This document shows positions 42,817 through 55,786 of a stretch of 64,000 bases of DNA, piece after piece; position 1 is the stretch's first letter, and every line of letters starts with the position of its first letter. Source of the DNA: Scleropages formosus (taxonomy: Eukaryota; Chordata; Actinopteri; Osteoglossiformes; Osteoglossidae); contig NC_041815.1 in NCBI RefSeq assembly GCF_900964775.1, forward strand, positions 20,423,779 to 20,487,778, in the 5' to 3' direction. Both the position numbers and the translations under genes were made by a program. Under the pieces are notes generated by a model. That model ran no database searches. It saw only the letters and a list, made by a program, of their open reading frames with translations, and was not told the DNA's origin.

Positions 42817-44511
42817 GGTAACTGGTACTTCAGTAAAGTCACTCACTGAGAATCTATTTAATCTTAAGAGACACAAAACAGAAACTAAATGGACTACTGA
42901 ACGCAAAACGAGAAGTGTAGTTAAAGAAAAAAAAGCTTCTTTCCATTCAGTGGGGAAAGCACACGTAAAAGTCCAGATATATATGAAATAAAAAACTGGT
43001 GCCACGGCCCTAGGGGTGAAACCCCCAATGTCCACCAGAAGCACCACTCGAGATCCATGCAACTAATCCAGCACATTTGTTTTCAGTTCATCTCATTACC
43101 AGTCCCCCAGCTTATGAAAAGGGGGTAAAGATGCATCACTAGTTTGCAGATTCTTGATAAATTTAGAAAATTTGACTTTCTGTAGCAATCAATATATCAC
43201 AAATTCCACAGACATTCAGCAAACCTGTGCATATCAAGTATGATTCTTGATAGAATGAGCAACAAAATGCCTCCGTTTCCATTAATGGAATGATGACATT
43301 TGTCATTTAACAACAGACCTGGGATTTCAACGAGAAACCAATGTTATCCTTGAAGTGCAGCAGACAGCAGAGTGGTCAACATAATATAAATAGATGAATG
43401 TTGGAGAGTAAAGATCCAAGTGGGAGTGTTGCTGTTGTACCTTTGATGGTGAGATGGCCTGTCTTGCTGCAGTGAAATATCTGAATGTATTGAAATGTGT
43501 ACAAGTGACCGACAGGTACAAGTGTTAGCTGAACATCAAAAATAATCAAATTGTTCTTGTATCTTATATATCTTTATCTACTAATTTATCCACTAACAGT
43601 GTGACCATTTGAAGGTCATGCTGTGGCCAGTAGAACTCAGCTGTCCAGAAAGTACTCCAGAATTACTGAATTTCTTTTCGCAAAATAAAACATCTCATTG
43701 CACCAAACCTAACTGTGTTATTCTGAAGCATTGATAGTAATATGTGATATATTGAAATTAATAGAAGATGAAGGACTGACTCGGGGATCACTAGTTTGGA
43801 TAATGTTTATGTATTTAGCACACAGCTATAAAACTACAACACGTTGATTACAAGGCAACATAATCCCTGAGTCTGATTTGTCTACAGACAAAAGTCAGTT
43901 TTGCTCAAATAGTCAAGATTATATAGTACTAAACTAGATAAATTTTAAGACATGGGTTAGTGACCCATTCACTTCTCAGGTAAATACGCCATTCACTGTA
44001 AAACAAAATACACTGTAACACTGCAAAATTAAGGAGTGGGAACAAGTGAAGTCTTTTTCCCAGGATATTAATAACATTTGCCAGTTCAGGAAAGCTGTCA
44101 GACTACAGTCCAGCAGCAAACCCCAACTTTCAACATTTAAATACTCTTTAAATGACTGCAACAGAAAAGGATGTGATGGACTGCAACCAAAAAATTTACT
44201 TGGTATCCTGACCCATTTTGTAAGGTGAAAATTGAGAAGAAATGGGTCAGTAGGCATGTGGTGACCTTCACTGAACACCTGAGAAGTGGAGGAACATCTC
44301 CTGGTCCAGCAGGTAATGGGTCCTGTTGTCATACTGATGGCAGTGTCAGGACTTGAAGGAAGTAGTAGAAGTTCATGGCCCCATTCCAAATTGCCTCCTC
44401 ATGTCATCCAATCTTTTAAATAGCTGTCTGAACTGGTACCTCTTGAAGAGGGTTAAACAGACAGTTTCCCGGAACCACCACGGACAGGTATGAGACGTTG
44501 CATTTAATTAT

Positions 44512-44860
44512 ATACCTCTGATTGCTATGGTGGCACAGCTGCCTCACAGCACCTAGGCTGTTTAGTAGTACATTTGAATCTGGCTCAGTGTGTGTAGAGT
44601 TTGCATGTTCCCCCCGTGTCTGTGTGAGTTTCCTCCTGGTTCTCAGGTTAACTCCCACAGTTCAAAGATATGCAGTATGGGGTATGCAGTGTGTAGTGTA
44701 CGAATGGCTGTGTGAGTGAGTGCATGTGTGAGTGGCTTCCCCTGCAATGGACTGGTTCCCATTTAGGGTTTCCCCCCAGCCTTGCGTCCAGCGATTGCAG
44801 GATAGGCTCCGGACTGTCGCATCCCTGACCAGGGCAGACTGTTAACGAAAGTCAGCGAGT
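44512..44860 (+). repeat. tRNA-SINE with L2-like tail (unit A)
   Basis: GGTGGCACAGCTGCCTCACA head, GAGTTTGCATGTTCCCCCCG, TTGCAGGATAGGCTCCGGAC and CATCCCTGACCAGGGCAGAC. Confidence 0.8.
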
Positions 44861-45094
44861 GACAGCATGCATTGGCTCTGTTTATTATACATTTATATAA
44901 TATTAGTATTATTCATTAATGTGAGGTTCCATGCATAAATAAACCTCAAAACATTTATTTTTTCAAGAAAATTTTTCATTGTGGGTTGAGATACAGTTTA
45001 AATGAGTTAGTAGATCAAGTGATGCTATGGCAATGAGATCTCATTTGCACAGCCCCGATTTCACAGCCACCCTCAGCTTTCATCACCCAAGTTT

Positions 45095-45280
45095 TCACCC
45101 AAGTTTCAAGTTTATTGTCGTAGATACAAGTACCATGTACATGTATCATGAAATTCTTCCTGAATGCTTCTCCGCAGACTATGGACAAAGACAGAGACAG
45201 TAGAAATACTGCACAAACAAAACAGTGACAATGACAGTGAGTAGTACATTAGTAGTACATTAGTACATAGTAGTAGAGTA
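45095..45280. repeat. Interspersed fish repeat, family not resolved
   Basis: TCAAGTTTATTGTCGTAGAT, CATGAAATTCTTCCTGAATG and CTTCTCCGCAGAC match a word set I know as common in teleost intergenic DNA. The copy in unit B is at 56021-56206. Confidence 0.45.
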
Positions 45281-46180
45281 TCATTCTGAGTTCTGAAAGT
45301 ACATGGGAAATAGTGGAAGGCTGCACTCTTTAGAATGTACCATGTACATGTTGTCTGGCTATCCAAATTAAAAGTTACATCAGAAAGGCTTTTTGAATTA
45401 CCTCGTGATCAGTTACGAATGAATATTATCAGCATACAGTTACCGGATGTCAACGCATCCATCAGAAATAGACGTATTTTAAATTTTACCTTCTTCTGCG
45501 GGTTTTACATTCAGGGAAGTGGTCTGAGGCGGAATATGAAACTGCTTTAAATTGCCAGTATTTCAAGCATGGTGTCTTGTTTCTTCAGACCCCACTGTAT
45601 TCTGTTCTCTACTTCCTGTTTGTTCAACTTTCGCACACATGCTCTAATATATACGCTGCTGATAGATATCATTCTGTGAAGTTGATATTTTCACTGTTAC
45701 AGACATATGAGGTGCATGCAGCTACCTCACATTTATTTACTGTATATCTAAATTTACAATTGTTTGAGTTTTTTTTAGAGAGCTACTGGAAAATATACTG
45801 TAATTATTAACAAAACTTCAGTGAACACTTTGTAATGTTCCACGTATCTGGCATTTCCAGAAGTTGTTAAAGTTGTCTGTATGTGTTTCGATGGCTGTTG
45901 AAATGTCCATTGTCAACCATACATTTTCTTTTTTCAATGTGAAAATTTGTTTTATAAGAACATGTACTTGTGCGGTGTCTGTGTCTTCCATATGTCATTT
46001 GATCAAGATTGCTATAGACTTACTGGTCCCATATATATATAAATGCCCTCTGAATTGTTATTCTTTGCATTCTCTAAAAGTTTTGCTTAAGATGTTGTGT
46101 ACTGTAGGTACTGAGGGAAATCACAGCGTGATAAGAGTGGAAAATTTATGAAGATGTAGTTTAGAATTTAGAATTGTGTG

Positions 46181-46283
46181 TGTTGCTCACTCACTTTCAT
46201 TAATCCTGTCAGATCTAAACTTTTTGTATCACAGTAATTTGCTGAAACCCTGAAGGATAATGGATAATGAAAGTGAGTGAGAG
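46181..46283. repeat. Short inverted-repeat element
   Basis: GCTCACTCACTTTCATTAAT at the left is answered by ATGAAAGTGAGTGAGAGAC at the right, making an imperfect hairpin of about 18 pairs around a 60-base loop. It is either a MITE-like element or two opposed SINE tails. Unit B has it too. Confidence 0.55.
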
Positions 46284-46652
46284 ACTTCCTCTGATGTTCT
46301 TAACAGTACCAACACCACAGTGAGATGAAATCACTTGACACACAAAGTGAATTAAACGAAGGAAAATATTAAGGAAAAAATACTAAAAAGTGGGTGGGAT
46401 GCACGTATCACTATGTTACATTAAAGAGCACATCAAAGTTTTTCGATTTAGCAGTGTATCATTTCATTTTCCTTTCAGTTATTTCAGTCAGTTATAAAGT
46501 GCTGTAAATTACTAGTGCGAGCAGCTGCGCCATCGTGTGACTACTGTACATATAAAGGAACAACATCCTTAAAAACTACAAAAGCCCAAGCGGGTCATAA
46601 ATGAACTTCCCCCAAAATGTTTCCGGGTCATTGGTGCACCATAGAGGAATTA

Positions 46653-47049
46653 TGGGATGGTAGAGGAGCCCTGTCTTATTCATGTAAAATCTGACATGTT
46701 CTGACGAGTCGATGCGCTTGACATATCAAACGTTTTAGTGTTTGGAAAGAAAAGGTAATTCATATTGTCTTTGAGACCGCTAGTTATGTATGACAGTTTT
46801 TGTCCCTGTGTTGTAGAAAAGGCCATTGAAATGCGTTCCCGAGAGAAACGCGCTAGTAGTAGTAGTAACTTGGCTAGCCTACGTGAGTTTTACTCCTCCG
46901 ACTCCTCCGTGTGTCGTGCATCATTTCCAGCCTAAAAACTTTAAACTTCTTGTAATTCTCCAGTAGCATAACAAGCAAGTTAATCTCACTTATGTAGTCG
47001 CCGTCAGACCTCACTCTTGACTTGTGTGAGGGAAACTGGGCGGGTATGC
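46653..47049 (+). other. Invertible segment, orientation 1
   Basis: About 400 bases whose reverse complement, at roughly 92% identity by eye, occupies the same place at the B/C junction. The bases on both sides (CACCATAGAGGAA and TTACAACTGCGATTCTTAAC) are in the same orientation in both units. Confidence 0.88.
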
Positions 47050-47640
47050 ATGATTACAACTGCGATTCTTAACTCCGCCGGTTGTTGTATTCACTTCACT
47101 TCACACTTGTCTGTTTCGTCGAAAGGAAAACAAAACCACATGAGGGACTTCAGCCAGAAGCCATCACTGTGTTTGTGATAACTATTTAAGGCACAGCAGA
47201 TCACATGGAGTGTAACAACATATATTTAGCATGAAGATTGTAGGCAACTACTAGTTGAGGCTGTGTGTTGACGTACTCTTCAGTGTGGTAAACTGCATCT
47301 GTTCTTCCAGTAAAATGTGCGAATATATTAAAAATTATACTTGTAAGTTGTTTGTGATAAAACAGTGACATTGGAAACAAAATAAAATATTTTCTTGTAA
47401 TTGTTCTTTTACATTACAAAAGCTGCCGTCTTGTTTCATCATAGATACTTGGAGGCAACAATGTTACAGGAAGAATACAGCAAAAAAGTAGTCAAACATC
47501 ACTAAATTTGTCTTTGAGAAATAAATCCTGTTGGTCTCTCATCACTCAAAAGCAGTAAGAAAGTGGTGATATGTGATTTATTAAAATGAAGGCACAGTGA
47601 AGGACTGACTCAGATTTTGCCAGTTCTTCATAAAGAAAAA

Positions 47641-47741
47641 TGTCTCTTTCTCCTAATGTAATGCATAAATTGTACTTTTCCTGAATTGTACATCACTTTG
47701 GATAAAAGCGTCTGCTAAATGAATAAATGTAAATGTAAAAA
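47641..47741 (+). repeat. Short SINE family 2 tail insertion (unit B)
   Basis: 101 bases ending TAAATGAATAAATGTAAATG, inserted in an A-rich site that is empty in unit A at about 36780. AAAAA is duplicated at the ends. Confidence 0.85.
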
Positions 47742-48014
47742 GAAATGAAGAATGCTTAAAACATGGCTATAGACACACTGGATACAAGCTGCATAAGTAA
47801 TCCTGTATCTTCGCTCATCTTCAAACAAAAATATTGTAATGTCAAAATGCATAAGATTATCAAGTCATCAAGAGTGCGGTGATTATTAAATATTGCACTG
47901 AATTTTGGCAATAATCACTCAATGCTGTTGTATGGCGCAAAGGAAAACAGAACCTTCTGGCCTTTTGTGTTTGATTTTAAAAACAAACAATCACTATGAA
48001 GAATCAAGTCGAGT

Positions 48015-48018
<4 letters not shown>

Positions 48019-48057
<39 letters not shown>
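48019..48057. repeat. T39 homopolymer
   Basis: It is 25 long in unit A (37111-37135) and 9 in unit C (59240-59248). Confidence 0.9.
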
Positions 48058-48059
<2 letters not shown>

Positions 48060-48624
48060 TCTGTAGGTGAACGTCACAAGTGTCTGAAGTGAACTACTGA
48101 TGTGCGGTCAGAACATTAGTGCTCTGTTAGATATAACTGATAAGCTCATTTTCTTTCCACTCTGCAACTTTCTTGCACAACAACAGAACTGGGAATAATG
48201 AGAGCTTGTTGATGAAAGTTAAATTCCATAAAAAAGGCACCATTGTCACACAAATAAATACAAATGAAAATGTCAGGGTTTAATGGATTTAGTAGATTTA
48301 TAGACCAATGGTGTGGTAAAAATGTGTTATTTCTGACTGGTTTGATGGAAAGTATTTACTACAGTTTAAGAAAAAACTTCAGATAAGTTAAGATAAAGCG
48401 ATAGGTTAATATGAAACAGCTGAAAGAGGTAGTTTGTACCCGAACATGTATTTCTCTATTACTTTACATTGCTCATCTTTGCACTAACAACTTTTAAATG
48501 TCCTTTCTATTTTATACTGCACATTCTTTGAAATTAGCATTTATGTTATTTTAGTAATGCATTTTAAAATATGTTGTTTTACAGCTCTTATTTATCAGGC
48601 CTGCATCACATATAAACACCCACC

Positions 48625-48935
48625 CATCCAACCAATGCATCGCAATGGCCCAGCACCTAATCTGGAGGGCCTTGTATTAGAGGCAGTGTTCCTTATGAAT
48701 GAGAGGATTCTGGTGAGGTGGTTTAGCTGTCTAGTTAGGATGCCCACATGGTTCCTCCTGACAGGCCCTGGGCTGAGTCAGAGCAGAGAGTCAGGGCATG
48801 TTAGAGGGATTATGTCTCTCTTGTGGCCTCAGATTGATGGGAGATCCCAGAGGAGGAATTAGAGGTTGTTGCTGTGGAATGGATAGAAAGGAACTGTGGT
48901 CTGTCTTGATCAACCTGTTGCCAACGCGACCTTCA
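48625..48935 (+). repeat. LINE ORF2-end-like fragment (unit B)
   Basis: Unit B counterpart of the fragment at 37700, almost identical. Confidence 0.55.
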
Positions 48936-49324
48936 GCAGGGAAATTGGCTGTAGAAATAGATGCATTAACGGACATAATATAACATATTAAAAAGGCCAT
49001 ATTTCAACCTACTGTGATCACAAGTGATAAAAGTCTGTATATGAAGTAAATAAGTTGTACATTAAAAACATCACTACGACATGTCAAAGTCTGGGATTGA
49101 CAGCATTGTGACTTTGTCGTAATACCGCAGAAAGTATAGCCAAACAAGGGCCTGGTCAAATTACTACTATTTAACTGACAGGTTGTTCATGATTATTTAC
49201 AGTGGAGAACAGTTACATTAGTCCTTCTGAGAGTAGAGGGTATCAATCACAAGATAATGTTAGATGTGCATTTGGGCCTTGTAAGTGCATCCATAGATTC
49301 AGAATTATGTATATTAAGCGTCAT

Positions 49325-49535
49325 AGCGGTATAGCGGTGTGGTGGGTTAGGCTGGTACATCACAGTACCTGAACTGTGCATTTGGGCATAAGTTTGAAAC
49401 CAAATCAGGGTGTGCAGAGTTTAAATGTTCCCTCTATATCCACATTCCAAAGACATGTTCAGAAGGATGCAATGGTCAACTATTGCCACCAGCCTCCATT
49501 AGCATGAGGTGTCACAATAAAATGAATTTAACTTG
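49325..49535 (+). repeat. Degenerate tRNA-SINE (unit B)
   Basis: Counterpart of the element at 38395. Confidence 0.5.
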
Positions 49536-50088
49536 ACAACACTTAAAGGCCTCACAGAATTACACCAGAATGTAAAGTATGTTACAAGGAAAACCCATCA
49601 GCTGAAAGACAGATAATTTTTATTAAAATATTTTTTAAACTCTAAATTAAACTTTTATAATACAGTATACATGTTTTCCTTTCATAACTTTACACCTTTA
49701 CAAAATGTAAATAAAGAAATGTATATAAGTAACTTCACATTACATATCATAGTTCAGTGCTTTGACATATCGACTTGAAATACATACTTTGAACGTCTTT
49801 GCTTTGATGTAGATGCTGGTGGTTAAATTATGTTCCTTAGCCCCTTTACTACAGTTATGGGTATTATGAGTATAATTATATTGCAAGGTTTATATTACAC
49901 TCATGTCACAAACTAATTGTCCATACAGGCAGCAGTGCTTTTAAAGAAGCTAATTATCTAATGAACACTAAACATAATTGTTTTATCACATAAATACTTG
50001 AAAAGAACTATTATCTATCAATATACTTTATAACAAATGATTTTTCATTGTGTACAAACAACTCTGGCAAGTTTCATGTGTAACAAAA

Positions 50089-50227
50089 TTAGAATATTAG
50101 TGCTTCAGTTTCACAGACCCAAAAACTGTCAGAGTAACAGCTCTCTTTTTTCCATCCAGCTGCATTAGAAATGACACATTCTTTAGAGTAATAATATAGA
50201 TTTCCTGGCTGTCCTTTTTGCCAGAAT
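50089..50227 (-). CDS. CTL-B exon 7: diverged ligand-loop exon
   Basis: 139 nt, one codon longer than in A: GQPGNLYYYSKECVI and GWKKESCYSDSFWVCE. Confidence 0.92.
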
Positions 50228-53200
50228 CTGAAAGAGAAAGACTGCATGAGACAGTGAGGCTGTTTGTGTGGTCTTTGTAATGGACACAGTCACTGTTCCT
50301 TCATGGTGTTTGTTAGTCGAGGTATTAAACCAGCACCACAGCTTGAAGTCTGACCCTGAATCGACTCTGCATGAGAGATTCAGATCTTACCAACAGCAGA
50401 ATCCTATGAACTACTTAACTAATGATTGGGACATACTAATCACTTGTTGGCTCTATGGTGGCACAGTGAGAAGTGCTTCTGTCCCATAGTGCCAGGCTGG
50501 TGGAGTAGCATAGGTTAGAATCCATGCCCAGCCTATGTAGCGTTTATATGTTCTCCTTGTGTTTTGCATGGGCTTCCTCCCACAGTGCAACAATGTACTT
50601 CAGGAGAACTGGAGACTTGAAATTGCCTGTAGTGTGTGTGCACATGAATGGGTGTGTCTAGCTACCCTAGGATAGATTGGCATTCTGTCCCGGGTGTACC
50701 CTTCCAGGCGTTTCACCCAAATTTTCCACGATAGGTTCTGGACCACTGCAACCCTGGCTTGGACAAGTGGTTAACAAAACTGAGTGAGTGAGTGAGTAAC
50801 CACTTAGTTTGTCTTATGCTGGAAAGTGAATGCTGTTGCATGTCTTCATTTTATTTTATTTCTACTACAATACACAGAATGTGCTGTAAAACGTGCCTTA
50901 CCTGTTCTCACCTAGAGGGGTGTTATCCACCCAGGTCCAAGCACTCATCCTTGCTTCCCTGTACAGTCCAATCCAGTAATCTGTGGTTACATGTTTGTTG
51001 ATAAAATTCTAGATGTGGGACACAAAATAATTTACACAAATTATACTATCCTTAAAGGTCATACCGGACCTCACCTAATCCAATAAATGTCCTGCACAAA
51101 ATAACTTGATAAATCCCACAGAAGATGGCATAACGAAATCGAAAAGACACTAGACCAGCTACACAAAGAGGCCAATCCAATCATTCACTCAAACTGAAAT
51201 TACCTTTTCGTCCTCATCGTCTATAATCACAAGATGAGCTCTATGAGCTGTACAGTAATCTTTACTCTGAGTCCATGTGTTATATCTATGCTTAGAAATA
51301 TAGTAACACTTGGAATTAAAATTCTTCCAGCCATGGGGACAGAGGTTACAGTCAAGGTTTTCAGATGTAGAGGACCTGGTACTTTTTTTGATAGAACCAT
51401 CTGAAAGACAAAAGAAATCAACATATAAAATCTGAAGCACCTTTCAACAAATACAAAAGATCATTCACAGCACTGTCAGTACTTCCTGCATATACTCACC
51501 TTTACAAATGGAGGGACAGTACTGGTCCAGAACATGTAACTTTTTGGAAAATATATTATATTTATTTTGTAGCTGCTCCTTGCCTTTCACCAGAATGCTA
51601 TAGTTTTCCTGTAACTGGCTCTTGTCATTAGTCAAAATATTGAAATTGTTTTGTAACTCCTTTTTCTCTTCATCAAGCTTGTCGTAGCTTTTCTGCAGCT
51701 CCTCCTGGTTCTTGATCAGGATTCTAAATCTCTCCTGTAGCTCAACATTCTCCGTAAACAGATTGTTGAAGTCTTCCTGTTGCTGTCTTTTGTCTTTATT
51801 CAGACTTCTGAAAACTTCTTGTAGCTGGCCTGTCTCATTAACCAGAAAGCTGTAGTTTGCTTTGAACTTGGCCAGATCTTCCTCCATTGCATAAAAATCC
51901 TCACTGATGCTATTTACTGCATATATTACAAAACAGATTCAACTCCCATATATTACTGAAAATTTTAAATGAAGAAAAATAAGATCAAGAGAAAACTAAA
52001 GATTTCAATAAATTTTTAAATATTTATTTTCAGTGTTTTACTCTCAGTTGACACACAGAATAGAGGTGTACTGTATTCACAGTAAACACAGACAGAAAAG
52101 GTATACTGTATGGCGGGCAAATACACAGGCATCAGTGGTGTACTGTACTCACGGGAAGCACCCAGAACTATGATGACAGTCAGTAAGACGGCGCAAAGCA
52201 GTGCCAAACTCATAAGAGCCGCTCGGTGGTGAAGGGCACTTGTTCCAGTCTTCTCTGTGGATACGGCATCTGACAAAAAAAAAAAACTGAAACATCACCT
52301 ACGACAACACACACTGCATGGTTTCACATGTAATGTAGAATGCAGTATTTACACCACTGGAATATTTTAATTAAGGAGGAGACTCAAAATTATTTTCCAG
52401 TAAATTACAGCATTGTCATTTAACAGCCACTTGTACGTAGATATGGACATTTATCAGTGGAATCTCTTTAAATTTTTTCCTGGTCTTCAGAGTAGATGGT
52501 TTCATCACATTAATTTGGTTGGTGGGTTAGGTTTGGTTTGTTGGTTTTGTTGGTGGGTTAGGTTTGGTTTGTTGGTTTTGTTGGTGGGTTTGGTTTGTTG
52601 GTTTGGTGGGTGGGTTGGAGAAGGTAGTTAAGTTTCTTGCTCTTGAGTCATGGAGATGTGTGTTGGCTACGCTGGATGTTGTTCTCCGTGGCTTTATTTT
52701 GTTGGCTGGACAGGGTCTTTGCGTACAGCCGTTGAAAAATACACAGGTGTTGCAACATCTTTTCCTGTGTATCTTGAATGACAATTGTCAATCTATGCTG
52801 ACTGCTGTACCTGACTTTTTCATCCATATGAGGATCTGGCTATACTTGTGGCAGTTCAGAATAAGAGCTCTTAGGTACCCAGATGTAGTTCGCCTTCATA
52901 TGATGGAATTGATAACTTGTGCTACACAGTTACAACTAACAGATACGTGACCAAGCAAATAAATCACTTTACATTTGCATTCTTTCATTTAGCAAACACT
53001 TTTTCCCAAAGCAATATATATCTCAGAGAACAATACAAAGAGTGCATTACATCAATAGAAGGAGAGATTTGGATCAAGACATGTGATTCTAGAGTACAGT
53101 TAATTTGTCATAATCCACCACATGAACCAGTATACATTACAGAAGTAGCTGCATAAAGGTTTACCCATTAATCGACAATTTCTTCTAAAAAATTATCTAA

Positions 53201-53742
53201 CAAACATTTAGATGTTTAGCATGCCTTTAAGAGATCAGGAGAAGTTTATTATAAAAATTTATTTACTCTAATTGTGCAAACTTAAAATGTTGATAATTAT
53301 TGTTCAAAGTCAAAGTAAATTTCATTCTGCATACACAAAACTCTTACTTTTCTTCTCACTGCTGGTTTTCTGGGTACTGAGTGGCTCACATATTTTTACT
53401 TCAGAGTAGATGACGTCACACTGGGTTTCTATTAAAAAAAACATTGAGCATTACTTAAAGGGCCACCACTCTTGCTTTAGAAAATGTATTAAAAAACAGA
53501 AAATATATTACAAAATAGAAGGTGTAAAAATAAGAGTGGGCGATAATGATAAAACCTTAATTTCCTACCACTTATTTTGTTTCGCTCTGTATATTTATAT
53601 ACTATATTGTGCCTTTTTCAAAAGCCCAAAAAGTTTATACTTTGCACAGGTCTACTACTGAAAAGAAGTACAAATACTCACCAGGATCTGTATAATATGA
53701 GTTCTTAAACTTCACAGCAGAGTAGACCACTTTGTCTGACAT
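50089..53742 (-). CDS. CTL-B: type II C-type lectin receptor with two ITIMs
   Basis: Seven exons: 53682-53742, 53348-53428, 52153-52269, 51500-51916, 51204-51400, 50902-51008, 50089-50227. Total 1119 nt, 372 aa, intact. The tail, anchor and neck match CTL-A apart from single changes (an Arg to Lys in the neck). The last exon differs strongly: the loop reads GQPGNLYYYSKEC instead of GQPDNRYHYEEC, so the galactose-type Asp is Gly. This suggests that A and B share signalling and stalk but differ in ligand. Confidence 0.9.
50451..50788 (+). repeat. tRNA-SINE with L2-like tail in CTL-B intron 6
   Basis: Counterpart of the copy at 39526. The head differs slightly (GTGAGAAGTGCTTCTGTCCC). Confidence 0.8.
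50902..51008 (-). CDS. CTL-B exon 6
   Basis: Middle lectin exon with WIGLYREA. One residue near its end region (ARMSA for the MHMSA-type sequence) may differ from A owing to a T/A change at 50952. Confidence 0.88.
51204..51400 (-). CDS. CTL-B exon 5
   Basis: First lectin exon, same as A (YISKHRYNTW) except Val to Ile in HLVIIDD. Confidence 0.92.
51500..51916 (-). CDS. CTL-B exon 4: neck
   Basis: Seven 14-residue repeats. FRILIKNQ here is FRILIRNQ in A. Confidence 0.92.
52153..52269 (-). CDS. CTL-B exon 3: anchor
   Basis: Protein identical to the CTL-A anchor exon. Confidence 0.92.
52517..52618. repeat. TGGTTTG-type minisatellite (unit B)
   Basis: Counterpart of the array at 41590, with a TTAGG in place of TTTGG in the second unit. 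Confidence 0.88.
53348..53428 (-). CDS. CTL-B exon 2: second ITIM
   Basis: VIYSEV retained, identical to A. Confidence 0.87.
53682..53742 (-). CDS. CTL-B exon 1: first ITIM
   Basis: VVYSAV retained, identical to A. Confidence 0.9.
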
Positions 53743-55437
53743 GGTAACTGGTACTTCAGTAAAGTCACTCACTGAGAATCTATTTAATCTTAAGAGACAC
53801 AAAACAGAAACTAAATGGACTACTGAACGCAAAACGAGAAGTGTAGTTAAAGAAAAAAAAGCTTCTTTCCATTCAGTGGGGAAAGCACACGTAAAAGTCC
53901 AGATATATATGAAATAAAAAACTGGTGCCACGGCCCTAGGGGTGAAACCCCCAATGTCCACCAGAAGCACCACTCGAGATCCATGCAACTAATCCAGCAC
54001 ATTTGTTTTCAGTTCATCTCATTACCAGTCCCCCAGCTTATGAAAAGGGGGTAAAGATGCATCACTAGTTTGCAGATTCTTGATAAATTTAGAAAATTTG
54101 ACTTTCTGTAGCAATCAATATATCACAAATTCCACAGACATTCAGCAAACCTGTGCATATCAAGTATGATTCTTGATAGAATGAGCAACAAAATGCCTCC
54201 GTTTCCATTAATGGAATGATGACATTTGGCATTTAACAGCAGACCTGGGATTTCAACGAGAAACCAATGTTATCCTTGAAGTGCAGCAGACAGCAGAGTG
54301 GTCAACATAATATAAATAGATGAATGTTGGAGAGTAAAGATCCAAGCGGTGGTGTTGCTGTTGTACCTTTGATGGTGAGATGGCCTGTCTTGCTGCAGTA
54401 AAATATCTGAATGTATTGAAATGTGTACAAGTGACCGACAGGTACAAGTGTTAGCTGAACATCAAAAATAATCAAATTGTTCTTGTATCTTATATATCTT
54501 TATCTACTAATTTATCCACTAACAGTGTGACCATTTGAAGGTCATGCTGTGGCCAGTAGAACTCAGCTGTCCAGAAAGTACTCCAGAATTACTGAATTTC
54601 TTTTCGCAAAATAAAACATCTCATTGCACCAAACCTAACTGTGTTATTCTGAAGCATTGATAGTAATATGTGATATATTGAAATTAATAGAAGATGAAGG
54701 ACTGACTCGGGGATCACTAGTTTGGATAATGTTTATGTACTTAGCACACAGCTATAAAACTACAACACATTGATTACACGGCAACATAATCCCTGAGTCT
54801 GATTTGTCTACAGACAAAAGTCAGTTTTGCTCAAATAGTCAAGATTATATAGTACTAAACTAGATAAATTTTAAGACATGGGTTAGTGACCCATTCACTT
54901 CTCAGGTAAATACGCCATTCACTGTAAAACAAAATATACTGTAACACTGCAAAATTAAGGAGTGGGAACAAGTGAAGTCTTTTTCCCAGGATATTAATAA
55001 CATTTGCCAGTTCAGGAAAGCTGTCAGACTACAGTCCAGCAGCAAACCCCAACTTTCAACATTTAAATACTCTTTAAATGACTGCAACAGAAAAGGATGT
55101 GATGGACTGCAACCAAAAAATTTACTTGGTATCCTGGCCAATTTTGTAAGGTGAAAATTGAGAAGAAATGGGTCAGTAGGCATGTGGTGACCTTCACTGA
55201 ACACCTGAGAAGTGGAGGAACATCTCCTGGTCCAGCAGGTAATGGGTCCTGTTGTCATACTGATGGCAGTGTCAGGACTTGAAGGAAGTAGTAGAAGTTC
55301 ATGGCCCCATTCCAAATTGCCTCCTCATGTCATCCAATCTTTTAAATAGCTGTCTGAACTGGTACCTCTTGAAGAGGGTTAAACAGACAGTTTCCCGGAA
55401 CCACCACGGACAGGTATGAGACGTTGCATTTAATTAT

Positions 55438-55786
55438 ATACCTCTGATTGCTATGGTGGCACAGCTGCCTCACAGCACCTAGGCTGTTTAGTAGTACATT
55501 TGAATCTGGCTCAGTGTGTGTAGAGTTTGCATGTTCCCCCCGTGTCTGTGTGAGTTTCCTCCTGGTTCTCAGGTTAACTCCCACAGTTCAAAGATATGCA
55601 GTATGGGGTATGCAGTGTGTAGTGTATGAATGGCTGTGTGAGTGAGTGCATGTGTGAGTGGCTTCCCCTGCAATGGACTGGTTCCCATTTAGGGTTTCCC
55701 CCCAGCCTTGCGTCCAGCGATTGCAGGATAGGCTCCGGACTGTCGCATCCCTGACCAGGGCAGACTGTTAACGAAAGTCAGCGAGT
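55438..55786 (+). repeat. tRNA-SINE with L2-like tail (unit B)
   Basis: Counterpart of the copy at 44512. Confidence 0.8.

Larger units (their letters stand above)
35975..47136. repeat. Tandem unit A (about 11 kb) of the lectin cluster
   Basis: First of three direct repeats. Unit B is 47,137-58,060 and unit C runs from 58,061 past the window end. Matching landmarks are offset by 10,922-10,926 between A and B over 38-46.6 kb, and by about 11,188 between B and C. By eye this part differs by about 1% or less, while the first 1.5 kb of A is clearly more diverged from B and C. Confidence 0.93.
42817..50088. other. Intergenic sequence between CTL-A and CTL-B
   Basis: No additional gene was recognised. 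It contains a SINE (44512-44860), another fish repeat (45095-45280), an inverted-repeat element (46181-46283), the invertible 0.4-kb segment and the A/B unit junction. The many short ORFs here are shared by unit B because of the duplication and not because they code. Confidence 0.6.

Noticed and set aside
43976-44389. 137-codon minus-strand ORF shared by units A and B
   Set aside because: No recognisable domain, no intact unit-wide splice context, and conserved only because the whole unit is duplicated.
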